Shown here: positions 1-11,430 of the stretch, piece by piece
Position numbering within the stretch: position 1 is the stretch's first letter
How the letters are laid out: every line of letters starts with the position of its first letter
DNA from: Prionace glauca
Lineage: Eukaryota; Chordata; Chondrichthyes; Carcharhiniformes; Carcharhinidae
Direction: 5' to 3'
NCBI GenBank assembly: GCA_037974335.1
Contig: CM075760.1
Location: forward strand, 60,456,515-60,520,514
DNA length: 64,000 nucleotides
Program-made: the position numbers and the translations under genes
The notes under the pieces: generated by a model
What the model saw: only the letters and a program-made list of their open reading frames with translations
What the model was told of the DNA's origin: nothing
Database searches by the model: none

Positions 1-65
1 CGATGAACCCTCCAACGTTTTGATCCTCTTCCTGCCCGCCGTCAGTAACCAATGTCGAGTTCCCT

Positions 66-205
66 GTCCCAGTGTCCCCCTCTCGCACTCTTCTCAAGTG
101 CTCACTCTCTCTCCCAGTGTCCCCCTCTCGCACTCTTCTCAAGTGCTCACTCTCTCTCCCAGTGTCCCCCTCTCACACTCTCCTCAAGTACTGCTGGCCC
201 TGTTT
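66..205. repeat. 45-bp tandem repeat, about 3 copies
   Basis: The stretch starting AGTGTCCCCCTCTC recurs at 71, 116 and 161, a strict 45-bp period, with the last copy more diverged. Because 45 is a multiple of three, two frames stay open across it, but the peptides are low-complexity Ser/Leu/Pro and are not believable proteins. Confidence 0.85.
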
Positions 206-520
206 AGATGTCTCGGTTCCTTCTCCCACACAGTCCTCAGTTCACTGTTGTCTCCTTATGACCTCACAACAGAAAATGCTGAGACAGTTTGATGTGAAGC
301 CTCTTGATCAGGGTGTTCTGTATTAACGCTGAGAGATAGTTCTATCCGAAACCTCTTGCTAAGATTGAACTTTAAATAATGCTGTCAGATTGATCGATGT
401 GACGTCACTTATTAAAACTGTTCTCTCTGTAAGCTATACATCATATTGGCTGCAGCGTGGATTTAGCAGACAATATCGATCCTGGTTAGTGAAAACCTCA
501 TCTAAAATCCACAACCATGA
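206..520. other. Intergenic, nothing recognised
   Basis: No coding exon, RNA gene or clear repeat is recognisable here; it is moderately AT-rich unique-looking DNA. Confidence 0.5.
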
Positions 521-524
521 TAAC

Positions 525-1430
525 AATAAGACGATAAGAATAGGAACAGAATTAGGCCATTAGGCCCATCGAGCATGGTCCACCATTCAATTATGGCTGA
601 GAAGTTTCTCAAACCCATTCTCCCGATTTTCCCCATAACCCTTGATCCTTTCATCAGTCATGAACATATCTATGCCTTTCTGATGTACAATCAATGACCT
701 GACCTCCACAGTTTGTGTGGCAGTGAATTTCACAAATTCACCACCCTTGGCTGATGAAATTCCTTGTCATCACAGTTCTAAAGTAAGAAGTCCCACAACA
801 GCAGGTTATTTGGAATCACGAGCATTTGGAGCGTTAATTCTTCATCAGGTGAGTGGACAACTGGTGTTCTGAGACTTCTTACTGTGTCCACCACAATGCA
901 ACACCAGCATCACCACATCACAATTCTAAAGGGCTGTCCTTTCCTCTGAGGCTGTACCCTCGGGTCCTAGTCTCTCCTACTATTGGAAACGTCGTTGCCA
1001 AGTGCACGTTATCCAGGCCTTCACTTTTTCTGGACGTTCCAATGAAATCCCCCTCCTCATCCTTCCAAATTTCATCGAGTACAGACCCAAAGTCCTCAGA
1101 CACTCCTCATGCATTAAGCCTTTCATTCCCCAGAACAGTCTTGCCATTTTCCTCTGGATGATCTCCAAGGCCAGTACATTCTTCCTTAGATACGGGGACC
1201 AGAATTGCTGACAATATTCTGAATGTGGTTTGACAAGAGTTTTATAAAACCTCAACAGTACACGCCTGCCTTGTATTCTATCCCCCTGAAAATGAATGCT
1301 AGCAGAGAGAGCTCTGGTGTTTGGAACTAATTTGAAGGATTTACGCTCTGACCCTTCATTATTATCAACTTTCCATACCTCCCTGACCCTCAACACCCCA
1401 TCTGGGCTGCAAATGTTCTACTTTAGCTGT
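525..1430 (-). repeat. CR1-type LINE 3' fragment with a nested insertion
   Basis: Read on the minus strand, the part between about 918 and 1396 encodes the C-terminal side of a CR1 reverse transcriptase: LLRFYKTLVKPHSEYCQQFW, then a GLYSMKFGRMRRG-like stretch. The left end (about 525-780) is the 3' region with the wording shared by shark LINE tails. It is old, diverged and 5'-truncated. An unrelated short repeat (about 783-893) sits inside it. Confidence 0.8.
783..893. repeat. Short interspersed repeat inserted in a LINE
   Basis: It starts AAGTCCCACAACAGCAGGTT and ends near CTTCATCAGGTGAGTGG. Relatives lie at about 45759-45895 and 59525-59660. It breaks an otherwise continuous LINE fragment. 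The family is not identified; the wording is that of a short non-autonomous element common in shark DNA. Confidence 0.6.
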
Positions 1431-1624
1431 AGAAAGTGTTGGATTGGGGTTAAATGAAACTTTTTTTCTTGACTGGAATTGATGTGAGTCTCCATGGATC
1501 CGATTAGTGTGTCTGGAGGGTTTTGTCTCTTCTATTCATAAAGGATACCGTTCAATTTGTTGTTTCACTGAGACAACTCTGACACTAACAGAGATCAGCG
1601 GCTGTGGAGAGAGAGGGGGAGATC

Positions 1625-1905
1625 AGAACCTGGGAATAGTGGGTTGGAATCTCCCAGTAATGGATCAGAATCTGGGAACAATGGATTGGAATGTCCCTGT
1701 TTGGCTGATGCAGCGAATTAGGAATCAAGCCTCTGACTGGTTGAGGCGGTCAGTAAGCAATCCAGTCTCGGAATGGTTGAGGCAGTCATTCAACAATCCC
1801 GTCTCTGAGTGGCTGAGGCTGTCAGTTAGCAATCCAGTCTCTGATTGGCTGTGGTGGTAAGTTTGTGATGATCCTGGTATCTGATTGTCTGAGGCTGTCA
1901 GTTAA
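1625..1905. repeat. 36-bp tandem repeat and related short repeats
   Basis: From about 1720 a 36-bp unit (CAATCCAGTCTCTGATTGGC and variants) repeats four to five times. The preceding 1630-1700 contains two copies of a shorter motif around GATCAGAATCTGGGAA. The open frame across it yields a repetitive Trp/Leu/Ser peptide and is not a gene. Confidence 0.75.
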
Positions 1906-1931
1906 TGATGCTTTCCCCTCTTGACTGTCAG

Positions 1932-2833
1932 TCAGTTGTGTTTCTTCATTAATTGAATAATTGATGTAATCGGATATTTCACTGTGATTCTGATCTGCTC
2001 CCTGAATTTGGATTGAGTCACTGTGTAAATAAATGTGTTTGTGCAGCAATTTAAATTCTGCAACAGCCATCCGACTTGTTGAAATATATATTCAGGAAGA
2101 GTGATGTAAATTAATCCTTTCACTGTCGAATAGATAAAATATATAACAGACACCGACCAGAGGAGAATGAAAGCTCCGGAAATGCTGAAGAGTAAAATCA
2201 TTGACTTCTTTCTGCTCTCCATCTCGGGGTCTCTGAGATTCTCTCCCTTACTCTGAGCCCTCAATCCCTTCCGGACTCGGCTGGTCACTAAAATGTGTCT
2301 GACTGTCAGAGCATTAACCAACAGGATTAAAGCCAATGGGAGCAATGGGGTTAAAACCTGATCAACCCAGGAAAATACAACCCAAACAGGATCAATCCAA
2401 ATGCCTGCCTTTGTCTGACAGAACCACTGAACATTGTTGATTAATATTCGAGGTTCAATTGTGAAATATACGGGGATGTTCTTCACACAGAGCAAGATGC
2501 ACGTTGTTGCCAGAACCATGGCTGCAGTTTTCACAGTGCAATATTTAGCCTTCAGTTTCTGGCAGCAAATGGCCACAAACCGATCAAAGGAGAAAGTGAC
2601 AGTGAACCAGAGAGAACAGTCTGTGGCTGCAGGTAGCAGAACCTGTTTAACACGACACACGGAGGTGATGTCCAGGAAATTCCTGGGAAAATAATATCCA
2701 TTTATGTAGGTGAGAATGGGGTTAATGATGATGAACAGTAGATCTGCGGCTGCCATGGCCACGAGGTAGCAAGTGGTGCAGGTGGAGAGGCCACACTTTC
2801 CCCGACTCAGGATCACAATTCCCAGTAAATTAA
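1932..2833 (-). CDS. GPR139-like G protein-coupled receptor, main exon (TM1 end to C-terminus)
   Basis: This encodes nearly all of a class A receptor resembling the GPR139/GPR142 group. Visible parts are the end of TM1 with its Asn (N-L-L-G-I-V-I-L-S-R-G), TM2 with AMAAADLLF, a TM3 ending in DRF in place of DRY, an extracellular-loop Cys pair, TM5 rich in Leu, a long charged third loop (SRVRKGLRAQSKGENLRDPE), TM6 and a TM7 ending NTFIY in place of NPxxY, followed by TQSKFREQ. There is no internal stop through 299 codons. The frame also stays open upstream to an ATG at 2927, giving a 331-residue reading with FTNYPVLILFISLTI as TM1. Family members have a first exon ending just before this point, and a matching exon lies at 12954-13020. 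The expected acceptor (a pyrimidine-rich run then TGACA) reads ACAA, not ACAG, so the gene may be a recent pseudogene or may start at 2927. Assignment to the GPCR family is secure; function in this animal is not known. Confidence 0.8.
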
Positions 2834-2959
2834 TTGTCAGGGAAATAAAAAGGATAAGAACCGGGTAATTTGTGAATAAATATTCTCTGTGTTTGAAGCA
2901 GCGGTAAGGAGAGGACTTCAGCATCAACCCAATAGACAGGAGTTCCTGGAGTGGCGGTG

Positions 2960-3045
2960 TTGTTGGAAAGTAGTGTTAGGGATTAACATTGCAGATTGGA
3001 AAGTAGCCAATGTTACATTGCTGGCTAAGCAGGAGCTGGGGATCA
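2960..3045 (+). repeat. Small CR1 LINE reverse-transcriptase fragment
   Basis: The plus-strand reading I-A-D-W-K-V-A-N-V-T-L-L matches the conserved CR1 reverse-transcriptase segment that in the intact copy reads EDWKTANVTPLFKKG. Only this short piece is left, next to the receptor exon. Confidence 0.55.
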
Positions 3046-4784
3046 GGAAGCTGCGAATTACACATCTCCCATTTTGTTGGGGTCAGTCAGCAAATTCTGA
3101 AATGTTGCAAATATTTCAGAGTGATTGGATTTCTGATCTGATCTGTTTTACAGGATCAATTTAGACTGGATGGGTTTCCCAATTAGACTCAAAATGGACA
3201 GAGCTATACTAGAGATTGGCAATATAATCTGACATCTCTTCCAGCACCCCGAGGCGAACACTTCCCTCGACTGGACAGCTGAGGAGTTGGATGTCAATTC
3301 AGGATTATTCTATTTACCTCACCTCCTCCAAATTTATTTCACATTCTTTTATACGTCTAATTTCCAGATTATATCGTCTGTTTGTCTCTTCCCTCCCTTC
3401 CTGTTCTCCCTCCCTATGCCTTCTCCATTGCTCCCCTACCCATCTCTTGCTAAACTCTTCTTCTCTCTGACCAACTTTATTCCCCTATATGTGGATTCCT
3501 CTCCCATCCAGTGCGTTTCCATTCTTCACTCCCATTATAGCATTCCCCCATTTCGCTCTATCCCTCTCAAATACTTGTCCCTCTCTTAATATTTCTCCTC
3601 ATATCTATCTCTCCCCACCATTGCTCTCTCTACCTCACTCTCTTCCCATTTCTGTTCATCTCCCTCCAGAACCTCCGTCTTTATCTGTATTCAGCTTCTT
3701 TGTGTGGCGTTTAAGCATGATCCCACGACAATATCTATAGAGGACTGGGGAGGGTGGGGGTTGTTGGTGGAGGGGGGGAGGGAATACATTTCATTCACCA
3801 GCCTCACGCCTGGTATAATCCTACTCCCAGCCACTGAAGGCCATATAAATTCTGAGTTTGTATACACAGCCTCTCAGTGGTAGAAAGAGATGATTTCCGC
3901 TCTTTAAACCGGGAACAATATCATTCCACTGGTAGACTTTTAACATGAGCCTTCCAGTAGTTACTAATTTATAAATGTATCAATTTATTTATTTATTGAT
4001 CGATCGAGTGATTTTGTTTTTAATAAGGAATCCTGGGGGCGCAGACTGAGACTATTTTCCAGAGACAGACCGGAATTGCTGATCCCCAGATAATATGATT
4101 CTTCCTATCCCCTGACAACAATATAATTTGTAGTTATTGGCAACGTGGGTCAGAAATGTTGCAACGCTCCTTCCAACACTGTGCACGTGAGAGAGAGGGA
4201 AAGAAGCAGCGATAGAGACAGAAATTAGAAGTTAGAAGGAGGGACGGACAAGAGCTGGCAATTGTGGTTGGAGAGAACTGGACCTAGATAAGAACAGCCA
4301 TCTCTACAATGAATGAACATGATAGTGGAATGAGGAGAAAGGAGAAACAGGGGATATAACTGAGACAGACGAAGACCCGAGGGAAGTGGAAGGTCAAAGT
4401 CGAGGTGGTGATGAAGGGAAGCATTTGAGAAAGAGCGACAGGATGTGAGGGTCCCTAATGCCTCGTCACTTGCTGCGGCTCCAATCATACCCTGTCACAT
4501 CATCTGACATGTGGACAAACATCCTGGGAGGATTGAAAAATTGTCATGAAGGAGTCAACAGTCCCTTCCAAAACTGAAGTAGGGAGTGGAGCAGCTTCTA
4601 GAGACTGAGAGGGGATAGGGGATGGGCAGGGTGCAGCAGGGATGGCATTTTAATTCAGGTCTAGAAGATTCTGTTTGTGGAATTCTTTCTTTCTCCATTT
4701 CAATGTTTCTGTCTGATTGAAGATGGAAATGGAGGGAAGGAAAGAATGAGAGAGAATGAGGAGAACCGAGGATGAGAGGGAGTG
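3046..4784. other. Intergenic: pyrimidine-rich then purine-rich low complexity
   Basis: About 3330-3690 is a CT-rich tract whose open frames give only Ser/Pro/Leu-rich peptides. About 4160-4780 is purine-rich. Between them I recognise no gene or repeat family. Confidence 0.6.
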
Positions 4785-5215
4785 AATAATAGAATCATAC
4801 AGTGCAAAGAGTCGATTCGGCCAAACTAGTCCGCACCAGTAGAAATATCTGAAATTACACCCAACCACATCAGCCAGCACTTGGCCCATAGCGCTGAATG
4901 TAATGATGTGGCTCATCCAGACACTTGTTAAAGGATGTGAGGTATCCCTCCTCTACCACCTTCCCAGGCAGCGAATTCCAGACCATCACCACCATCTGGG
5001 TAAAAAGTATTATATCACATCATCCCTCAACCTCCTTGTCCTCACCGTGAACCTATGTTCTTTCGTGACTGGCCCTTCCAGTAAGGGGAACCACTGCTCC
5101 TTATCCTCAATGCCTATGTCCCTCATAATCTTGCGCAGCAGATCAGTTCGCCCCCTCATTCTTCTCTGTTAAAATGTTAATAACCCAAGCCGATGCCACC
5201 TCTTCTCATAACTAA
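4785..5215 (-). repeat. CR1-type LINE 3' fragment
   Basis: It carries the standard 3'-end layout of these LINEs read on the minus strand: a tail beginning AATAGAATCATACAGTGCA at the left, the stretch corresponding to the FTQRVV-type motif and an R-G-D-L-like segment at the right. It is diverged and truncated, so clearly old. Confidence 0.7.
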
Positions 5216-5660
5216 GAACAAAGAACAACACAGCACGGGAAACAGGCCCTTCGGCCCAACGAGCCCGCGCCGCCGTCCCATTGTCTCAGTGACCTATTCA
5301 TGATTTTAGTCTACGCCTAATGTGCGAGGATCAGGGAGGTCCAATATAGGGACAATTTGTTACCCTAAATCAATCAGCCTAAAATCACATCTTTGGGATG
5401 TGGGAGGAAACCGGAGCATCCGGAGGAAACCCACGCAACCACGGGGAGAACGCGCAAACTCCCACAGACACAGGCCCAAATCCATGTGTCCGCACAGCAA
5501 CAGAGATAGTCTCTGAGCTGTCATGTTGCCCTTGAGATGGTCCAGTTTAAGCACACTAACGACATGAAGCAATAGGCAACTCCCGAAGCAACATCCAAGA
5601 GCAGCCCACTACAACCTGCCGCATGCATGTACCTTGCTGGTCAACAAGGTGGACTGAAAT
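5216..5660 (-). repeat. Composite SINE-like repeat (about 440 bp)
   Basis: It contains the tRNA-SINE body wording (GGGATGTGGGAGGAAACCGG, CCCACGCAACCACGGGGAGA) plus an additional segment (AGGCAACTCCCGAAGCAACA, CCTTGCTGGTCAACAAGG). The same two parts in the same order recur at 58860-59310 in the opposite orientation, so this is one composite element and not two chance neighbours. Confidence 0.7.
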
Positions 5661-5744
5661 GCCTGTGGAGACAAAAAATTCATTATTAAACAGGCAAAGA
5701 CTGTAACATCCCTGAGGCAAAAACGGAATCCCAAGCCTACAATG

Positions 5745-6350
5745 TTTAGTAAGGCCTGCTATATCTCCCTATATGAAGACCGCTCACGTGGCTGTCCAAG
5801 TGACTCTTAAACAACCCTAGCGTGCCTGCTTCCACCACCTTACTCGGCAGTGCATTCCACACCCCCACTACCCTTTGCGTGAAAAACTGCCCTCTAATAT
5901 TTGTCTTATACCTAGCCCCCCTCACCCTAAGCCCGTGACCCCTCGTTCTATCCATTTCTAATAGCGGAAAAAGCTTACCACTCTATCTATCCCCTTCATA
6001 ATCTTATAAACCTCTATTAGATCCCCCCTCAGCCGACGTCTCTCAAGGGAAAACAGCCCAAGTTCGTTCAATCTTTCCTCGTAAGACAGCCCTTCCATAC
6101 CAGGCAGCATCCTGGTAAATCTCCTCTGCACTCTCTCCAGGATCTCTACATCCTTCCGGTAGTACGGCGACCAGAACTGGACGCAGTACTCCAAGTGAGG
6201 CCTAACCAACGTTCTATACAACTGCAACATCAGACTCCTACTCTTATATTCTATACCCCTTCCTATGAAGGCTAACATACCATACGCTTTCCTCATCACA
6301 TTCTGCCCCTGCACCGGCACCTTCAGGGACGTAGATCGTCCATCCAAAGC
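5745..6350 (-). repeat. CR1-type LINE 3' fragment
   Basis: The minus strand encodes the C-terminal region of ORF2: the reading LMLQLYRTLVRPHLEYCVQF followed by YRKDVEILERVQRRFTRMLP, and at the left the FFTQRVVGVWNALPS motif. Two minus-strand frames (5746-5955 and 5958-6347) cover it, so it is nearly continuous but interrupted near 5957. Confidence 0.88.
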
Positions 6351-6460
6351 AGCATCTTGGTGAATCTCCTCTGCAACCCCTTCACTGTTAACACATCCTT
6401 TCTATAATGTGGCGACCCGAACTGCACACAATACTCTCGCTGGAGCTTTATCGAACTTCT
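6351..6460 (-). repeat. Second LINE fragment abutting the first
   Basis: A further piece of the same minus-strand LINE region (AGCAGCATCTTGGTGAATCT, then CTCCTCTGCAACCC and GGCGACCCGAACTGCACACA) repeats sequence already present in the adjacent copy. It is therefore a separate insertion or a rearranged duplicate. Confidence 0.65.
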
Positions 6461-7079
6461 ATCCATCTGCAGCATTACTCCTTGCTTTTGTAACTAAGCT
6501 TCGATTCATAAAGGGAAGTGTTCCACATGTCATTTTCACCACCCTACTCAGATACAATGCTGCTATCAAAGATCTGAGGTCAAATACGCCAAGGTCACAT
6601 TCTGCCATAGATCTCGCTAGAGTCCAATCACTAATTCAATACTTTCTAGTCAAATTACATCTTCCAAAGTGTATCAGCTCACACTATTCAGGATTACATT
6701 CCATTAAACGATATAAAAGAGACGACACATTGCTAACTGCGTCCTGTGCGAACTTGCTGCAGAACTTGTTTTCAAAGGTTGTCTCAGTGTTAAGAGACAG
6801 TTGGGTCTTTCAAGGGAAGAGAAGGGAATTCTCCAGACTTTGGACAATGCACACACACAGTCTGTAAGGCGTGTGGAGCTTTTTGATGAGTTCAGTGTGA
6901 AGGGGTTCATGGCAGATGTGGGGATGAGGACAGGGTAGGTCTGCATCTCATTTGAATAGGTTCACAATGAAGCTGCTGTGGGATCTTGCTGTGCACACAC
7001 TGTCCTAGGCTCTTTGCCTGCCTTGTAAGAATAGCCATCCTCTTTTAAATAGTTAACTAACTGCAAAGAAGATTCGTAG
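6461..7079. other. Intergenic, nothing recognised
   Basis: No convincing exon. The plus-strand frame at 6409-6867 begins inside LINE sequence and shows no domain. A short stretch near 6970-7000 resembles other low-copy repeat wording in this window. Confidence 0.5.
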
Positions 7080-7530
7080 GCCTTGAAAATAAAAAAAAGC
7101 TTAAACTTTGGGGTTGTTTTCGCTGGAAAGAAGGCGGCTAAGAGGGGATCTCATTGAAACATATAAGATGATAAGAGGTTTAGACAGGGTAGATAGTGAT
7201 AGCCTTTTTCCTAGGATGGAGAAAGCTAGCACGACGGGGCACGACTTTAAATTAAGGGGGGGGTAGTTATAGGACTAATGTCAGGGATAGGTTCTTTACC
7301 CAGAGGGTGGTGAGGGACTGGAATGCCCTGCCAGCTGCAGTTGTAAATGCACCTAGTTTGGGGGCGTTTAAGAGATCTGTGGATAGGTTTATGGACGAAA
7401 AGGGATTGGTTTAGGCTAGTGGGTCATTGTTTTGTAACTGGTCGGCGCAACATCGTGCGCCGAAGGGCCTGTTCTGCGCTTTAATGTTCTATTCTATTCT
7501 ATTCTATTCTATTCTATTGAATAAATGGGA
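7080..7530 (+). repeat. CR1-type LINE 3' end with (ATTCT)n tail
   Basis: It is the 3' end of a LINE from the segment encoding LERRRLRGDLIE-like residues through the FTQRVV motif to the 3' end (GGCCTGTTCTGCGCTTTAAT). It terminates in a short pentanucleotide ATTCT microsatellite. It is closely related to the copies at 55380-56485 and 61169-62007. Confidence 0.9.
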
Positions 7531-7889
7531 CAGAGGGAGTTCATGAACATTTCTCCAAATGGATTGAGGGGGCATTCTGCCAATATCATATTGCTGTCTC
7601 TGGGACCTGACTGAGCGGCCAATACTCCAGCCCCGTTTTTTTACATTAAAACAAGACACACACACAAACATAGAAAATATTATAAAGTCTGCACTGAATT
7701 TTGAAACAGGAACTGCGCTTTGAATCTTCCTGTGGACACGTTATATCGGAAATTTCCAAAAGACTAGCAGTGAAGTCAAATTAAAAATTAATCTCATCTA
7801 TGGAAATAATTTTTGGTGGTCTGGAGTAAAAGTTCTTTAACTTGAAGGGGTATAATTGTGGAATAAAAAACATGTCTGAATCTGAGTGA
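7531..7889. other. Intergenic, nothing recognised
   Basis: Unique-looking DNA between two LINE copies; no exon seen. Confidence 0.5.
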
Positions 7890-8800
7890 TACATGTGTGG
7901 AGGGTGTGGAGAGTCTGCAGAAGGATCTAGATCGGCTGGGCAAAAGGGCCAGGAAATGGCAAATTGAATTTAATGTTGGCAAGTGTGAGGTGGTCTACTT
8001 TGGAAGGAAGAATGGTAGGAAGGACTATTACTTACGTGGCGAAAAACTGCAGCAGGCGACGGTGCAGAGGGACCTCGGGGTCCTTGTGCATGAGTCGCAA
8101 AAACCCAGCTTGCAGGTGCAGCAGGTGGTCAGAAAGGCGAATGGGATGCTGGCCTTCATAGCGAAGGAGATTGAATATAAAAGTAGGGAGGTCTTGCTGC
8201 AGCTGTATAGGGCATTGGTGAGGCCGCAGCTGGAGTACTGTGTGTAGTTTTGGGCGCCGCACCTGCGCAAAGATATTTTGGCCTTGGAGGGAGTGCAGAG
8301 GAGGTTTACTAGGCTGATACCGGAGTTGAGGGGGTTGAGCTATGAGGAGAGGCTGAATGAACGAGGCTTGTACTCGTTGGAGTTTAGAAGAATGAGGGGA
8401 GATCTCATTGAGACGTATAAGATGATGAATGGGATGGATAGGATAGAGGTGGAGAGACTCTTCCCGCTCAAAAAAGACAGTAGGACTAGGGGGCACAGCC
8501 TCAAGATAAAGCGGGGGCGTTTTAGAACGGAGTTGAGGAGGAACTTCTTCACTCAAAGGGTGGTGAATCTCTGGAATTCTCTACCCGTTGAAGTGGTGGA
8601 GGCTGCCTCGCTAAATATTTTTAAGAAGCGGGTTGATGGGTTTTTGATAAGAGAGGGGATTAAGGGTTATGGGGAGAGGGCCGGAATGTGGAACTGAGCC
8701 ACGACAGGTCAGCCATGATCTTATTGAATGGCGGGGCAGGCTCGAAGGGCCAGATGGCCTACTCCTGCTCCTATTTCTTATGTTCTTATGTTCTTATGTG
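7890..8800 (+). repeat. CR1-type LINE 3' end, young subfamily, TTCTTATG tail
   Basis: Almost identical in wording to the 3' part of the intact LINE at 22068-25178. The first frame begins in the segment GVESLQKDLDRLGKRARKWQ and stops at 8247; the second, 8278-8697, runs to the natural ORF2 end (GIKGYGERAG). It ends with the octanucleotide microsatellite TTCTTATG typical of this subfamily. It is 5'-truncated and has a premature TAG (YCV then stop) where the intact copy has Gln. Confidence 0.93.
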
Positions 8801-10989
8801 AGGGTTAAAGAAAATGCACAGGATTCCATTTGAATACAGTGATTGTCGATGTTCTTGTTCTATGCCTGCTGTTGTAAAGCTGAGTTTGTGAGGTGTGATC
8901 CCTTTGAAAGCTGGTTTTCTGTCCTTTTCAAGCTGTACTTGTGACAATGTTTGGATGTTTAAAATGAAAATGCAGACAGGGTACACAGACTGCAACATTT
9001 GTAGCAAAGACCAAGCGTCAGCATCACCATGGTAACAGGTTTGACAGGCTTTTGAATTTTGAGTTCAGCCTATCAGGTTAAAGGAGACACTCAGTTACCA
9101 GGAACTATCAAATTTTAATTTGTGGTTGATGACCAGATCAGATGAATCCAGGTGTAAGAAAATTCATAGGTTATCACAGTTATAAAAACAAATGATCAAC
9201 AGCCTGTCTGCAGTTCGACTGAAAGGCTGCCACCTCTCAAAGCCTAGAGAGGGAAAGACCAGCCCTCTCCAGCTTCGAATATCTCAATCTATCTATCAAA
9301 GTGTACCAAATCAGAAATAACTTTTCAGGCAGCAGAAGGAAAAACGAACACCATTTTACTTTTCCAAAGCCACAAAACCTAATTGTGTATATTTTGAGAT
9401 GGACTCAATTCTATTTTGTCTGTTGTCAATTAATTGACCTTGTATTTATTTGAACAACATTCCAGTAGAATCTTATTGTAATCGATGTTAGTTTTTTAAC
9501 TAAAGCTCCTTGTTGGTTAAATAAATTAGTTGCTAATTGTTCACTTAAACTGAGTGTCAGATATTTCAGTTAGTTAACCACTAAATGTCAATGAAAGTAT
9601 AAGTTCACACTTCCCCTCATATCTTTCACAGATTGCAAAGTAAGGTTTTCCTCTTGGGAGAATTTAACTTGGCTTGTTAAACCGGCATCAACTTCTGTCT
9701 CATGGCAATGACTCGCTATCTGTTTCTCTGTATCTCCGTTTTTGTAGCATGTGTGAGAGAGGAAGTGAGAGAGTGGAGAGAGAATGGGTGAAGAAAGGCT
9801 AATGTTACAGAATGAGAGTGAGAGAGAAAAGAGGGGATCAGGTTAAACGGGGGAAAACAGCTACGCATTGTGGAATTGTGATGGAGGGAAAGTGGCACAA
9901 GATTTGGGGTAGAGGTTTCCTGTGTACAATAACTGCTGATGTCCCCTGTCACATCTCTCCAGAAAGTGTAATGTTCAAACACTCCAATCCTGAGACAGCC
10001 TGTTTTGAAATTTATCTTGAGGAAATGGGCATCTTCTTCCCAGTTGATGTTTTAGCCTCATGCACACTCGGTTGGGCGGTGTGGAAATATTGCTGCCCAT
10101 GGGATCCTGCTGTGCATCAATGACCTGCAGCATATACAGAACTGCAAATGCTATCCAAACAACTTTAATGACAAATTAGCTTAGTGACGATAAAGATCAT
10201 GGTAGGGAGGAGGGGATAAAAATCAAACCCCTAACCTTGGTAAAGACTTGTTCCCAATCCTTTTGTCCTGTGTGCATTTTTAGTCAGGGTGGTGGGATTT
10301 GAAATGTTTATTTTTTGTGTAGGGAAGGTAGTTTTGGATTGGGTTCAATATTCAACATTGTTCAATGTTGTATTTTGTATTAATGTAAAACAAAATCACA
10401 ATGTGCGTTGTCGTTTTATTTCTGTGGTATATATGTGGTATATATCAGAAGGCACAGGGGATGGGTAGCAGTGGCGCTCTTTCCCTGTCACCCATTCCAG
10501 CCGTGTGTGGAATGTTTAAGGCTGGAAAGTACATTCTGTTTCAATAGGGCGGGAATTAAACCTTTGTCTCCAAACTTTAATGCATCCTCTGTGTCTGGCC
10601 TCAATTCAAGGCCCAATCACAGGGATCTCAGGATGTCTTTTCCATTCTCTTCATGCCGAACAGGTTATACGTTTAATTGGATGAGACCAATGGTTAAATA
10701 AACCTGCAACAGCCAAATTAATTCATTTCATTTATGGTGCAATGGGCAGTTTTCCAACTCTCTCACCCAACGTTCTCGTTCGGTTATGTTACAGTGAGGG
10801 AGAGAGATAGAAAACATGAGGGGTGTAAGAAAGCAACGGAAAGAGAGCGAGAGAGAGAGAGAGAAAGAGAAAGGGAGGAGCGAAGCCAGAGGAGCAGGGA
10901 GAAATTAGAAGAGAAAGGGTCGCTAGGAGAGATATAGGTCGTGGTTTGGGGGTCCTCTGCTGTGTTGTATCAGCTTAGCTCCCGCTCCC
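8801..10989. other. Intergenic, mostly unrecognised, with GA-rich runs
   Basis: No gene seen. Purine-rich simple sequence occurs at about 9740-9830 and 10795-10930, where GAGA runs give an Arg/Glu-only reading. The rest is AT-rich with no recognisable family. Confidence 0.55.
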
Positions 10990-11430
10990 CAGTCATAAAA
11001 CATAGAAAGTAGCAGCATGAGTAGGAGCCTGCTCCGCCACTCATTTTATCGTGGCTGATCATCGAATTTATATCTTCATTCCCCCCTCCCTTTCCTTCTT
11101 ATCCTTTAATCCTTTTAGCCTCTCGAGCTATACCTTATTTCTTGTTGAAATGACGCACGTTTGCCTTAACTGCATTCTGTGGTGGCGAGTCCCACACGTT
11201 CACCACCCTGTGAATGAAGAGTTTTCACCTCAGTTGAGTCTTAAAAGGTTTACCCGTGAACTGCAAGCTATAAAAAGTTTTAAATGTGTCTTTATTAGCC
11301 ACAAATAAGTCTTACATTAACAGTGACATTTTGTACACCTCAATTCCTTCAAATCTCCGCGTTCACCTTTCTGTGGAAATCAACCCCAGTTTAATCAGCC
11401 TCTCTTCATTGCAGAAACACTGAGGTCCTG
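10990..11430 (-). repeat. LINE 3' fragment, old
   Basis: It has the LINE 3'-end layout on the minus strand (AAAACATAGAAAGTAGCAGC tail, GCTCCGCCACTCATTTTATC, CACACGTTCACCACCCTGTG), but is strongly diverged. An AT-rich stretch about 11265-11340 interrupts it. Confidence 0.6.

Noticed and set aside
6409-6867. A 152-codon plus-strand frame as a gene
   Set aside because: It starts in antisense LINE sequence and shows no domain or codon pattern of a real exon.
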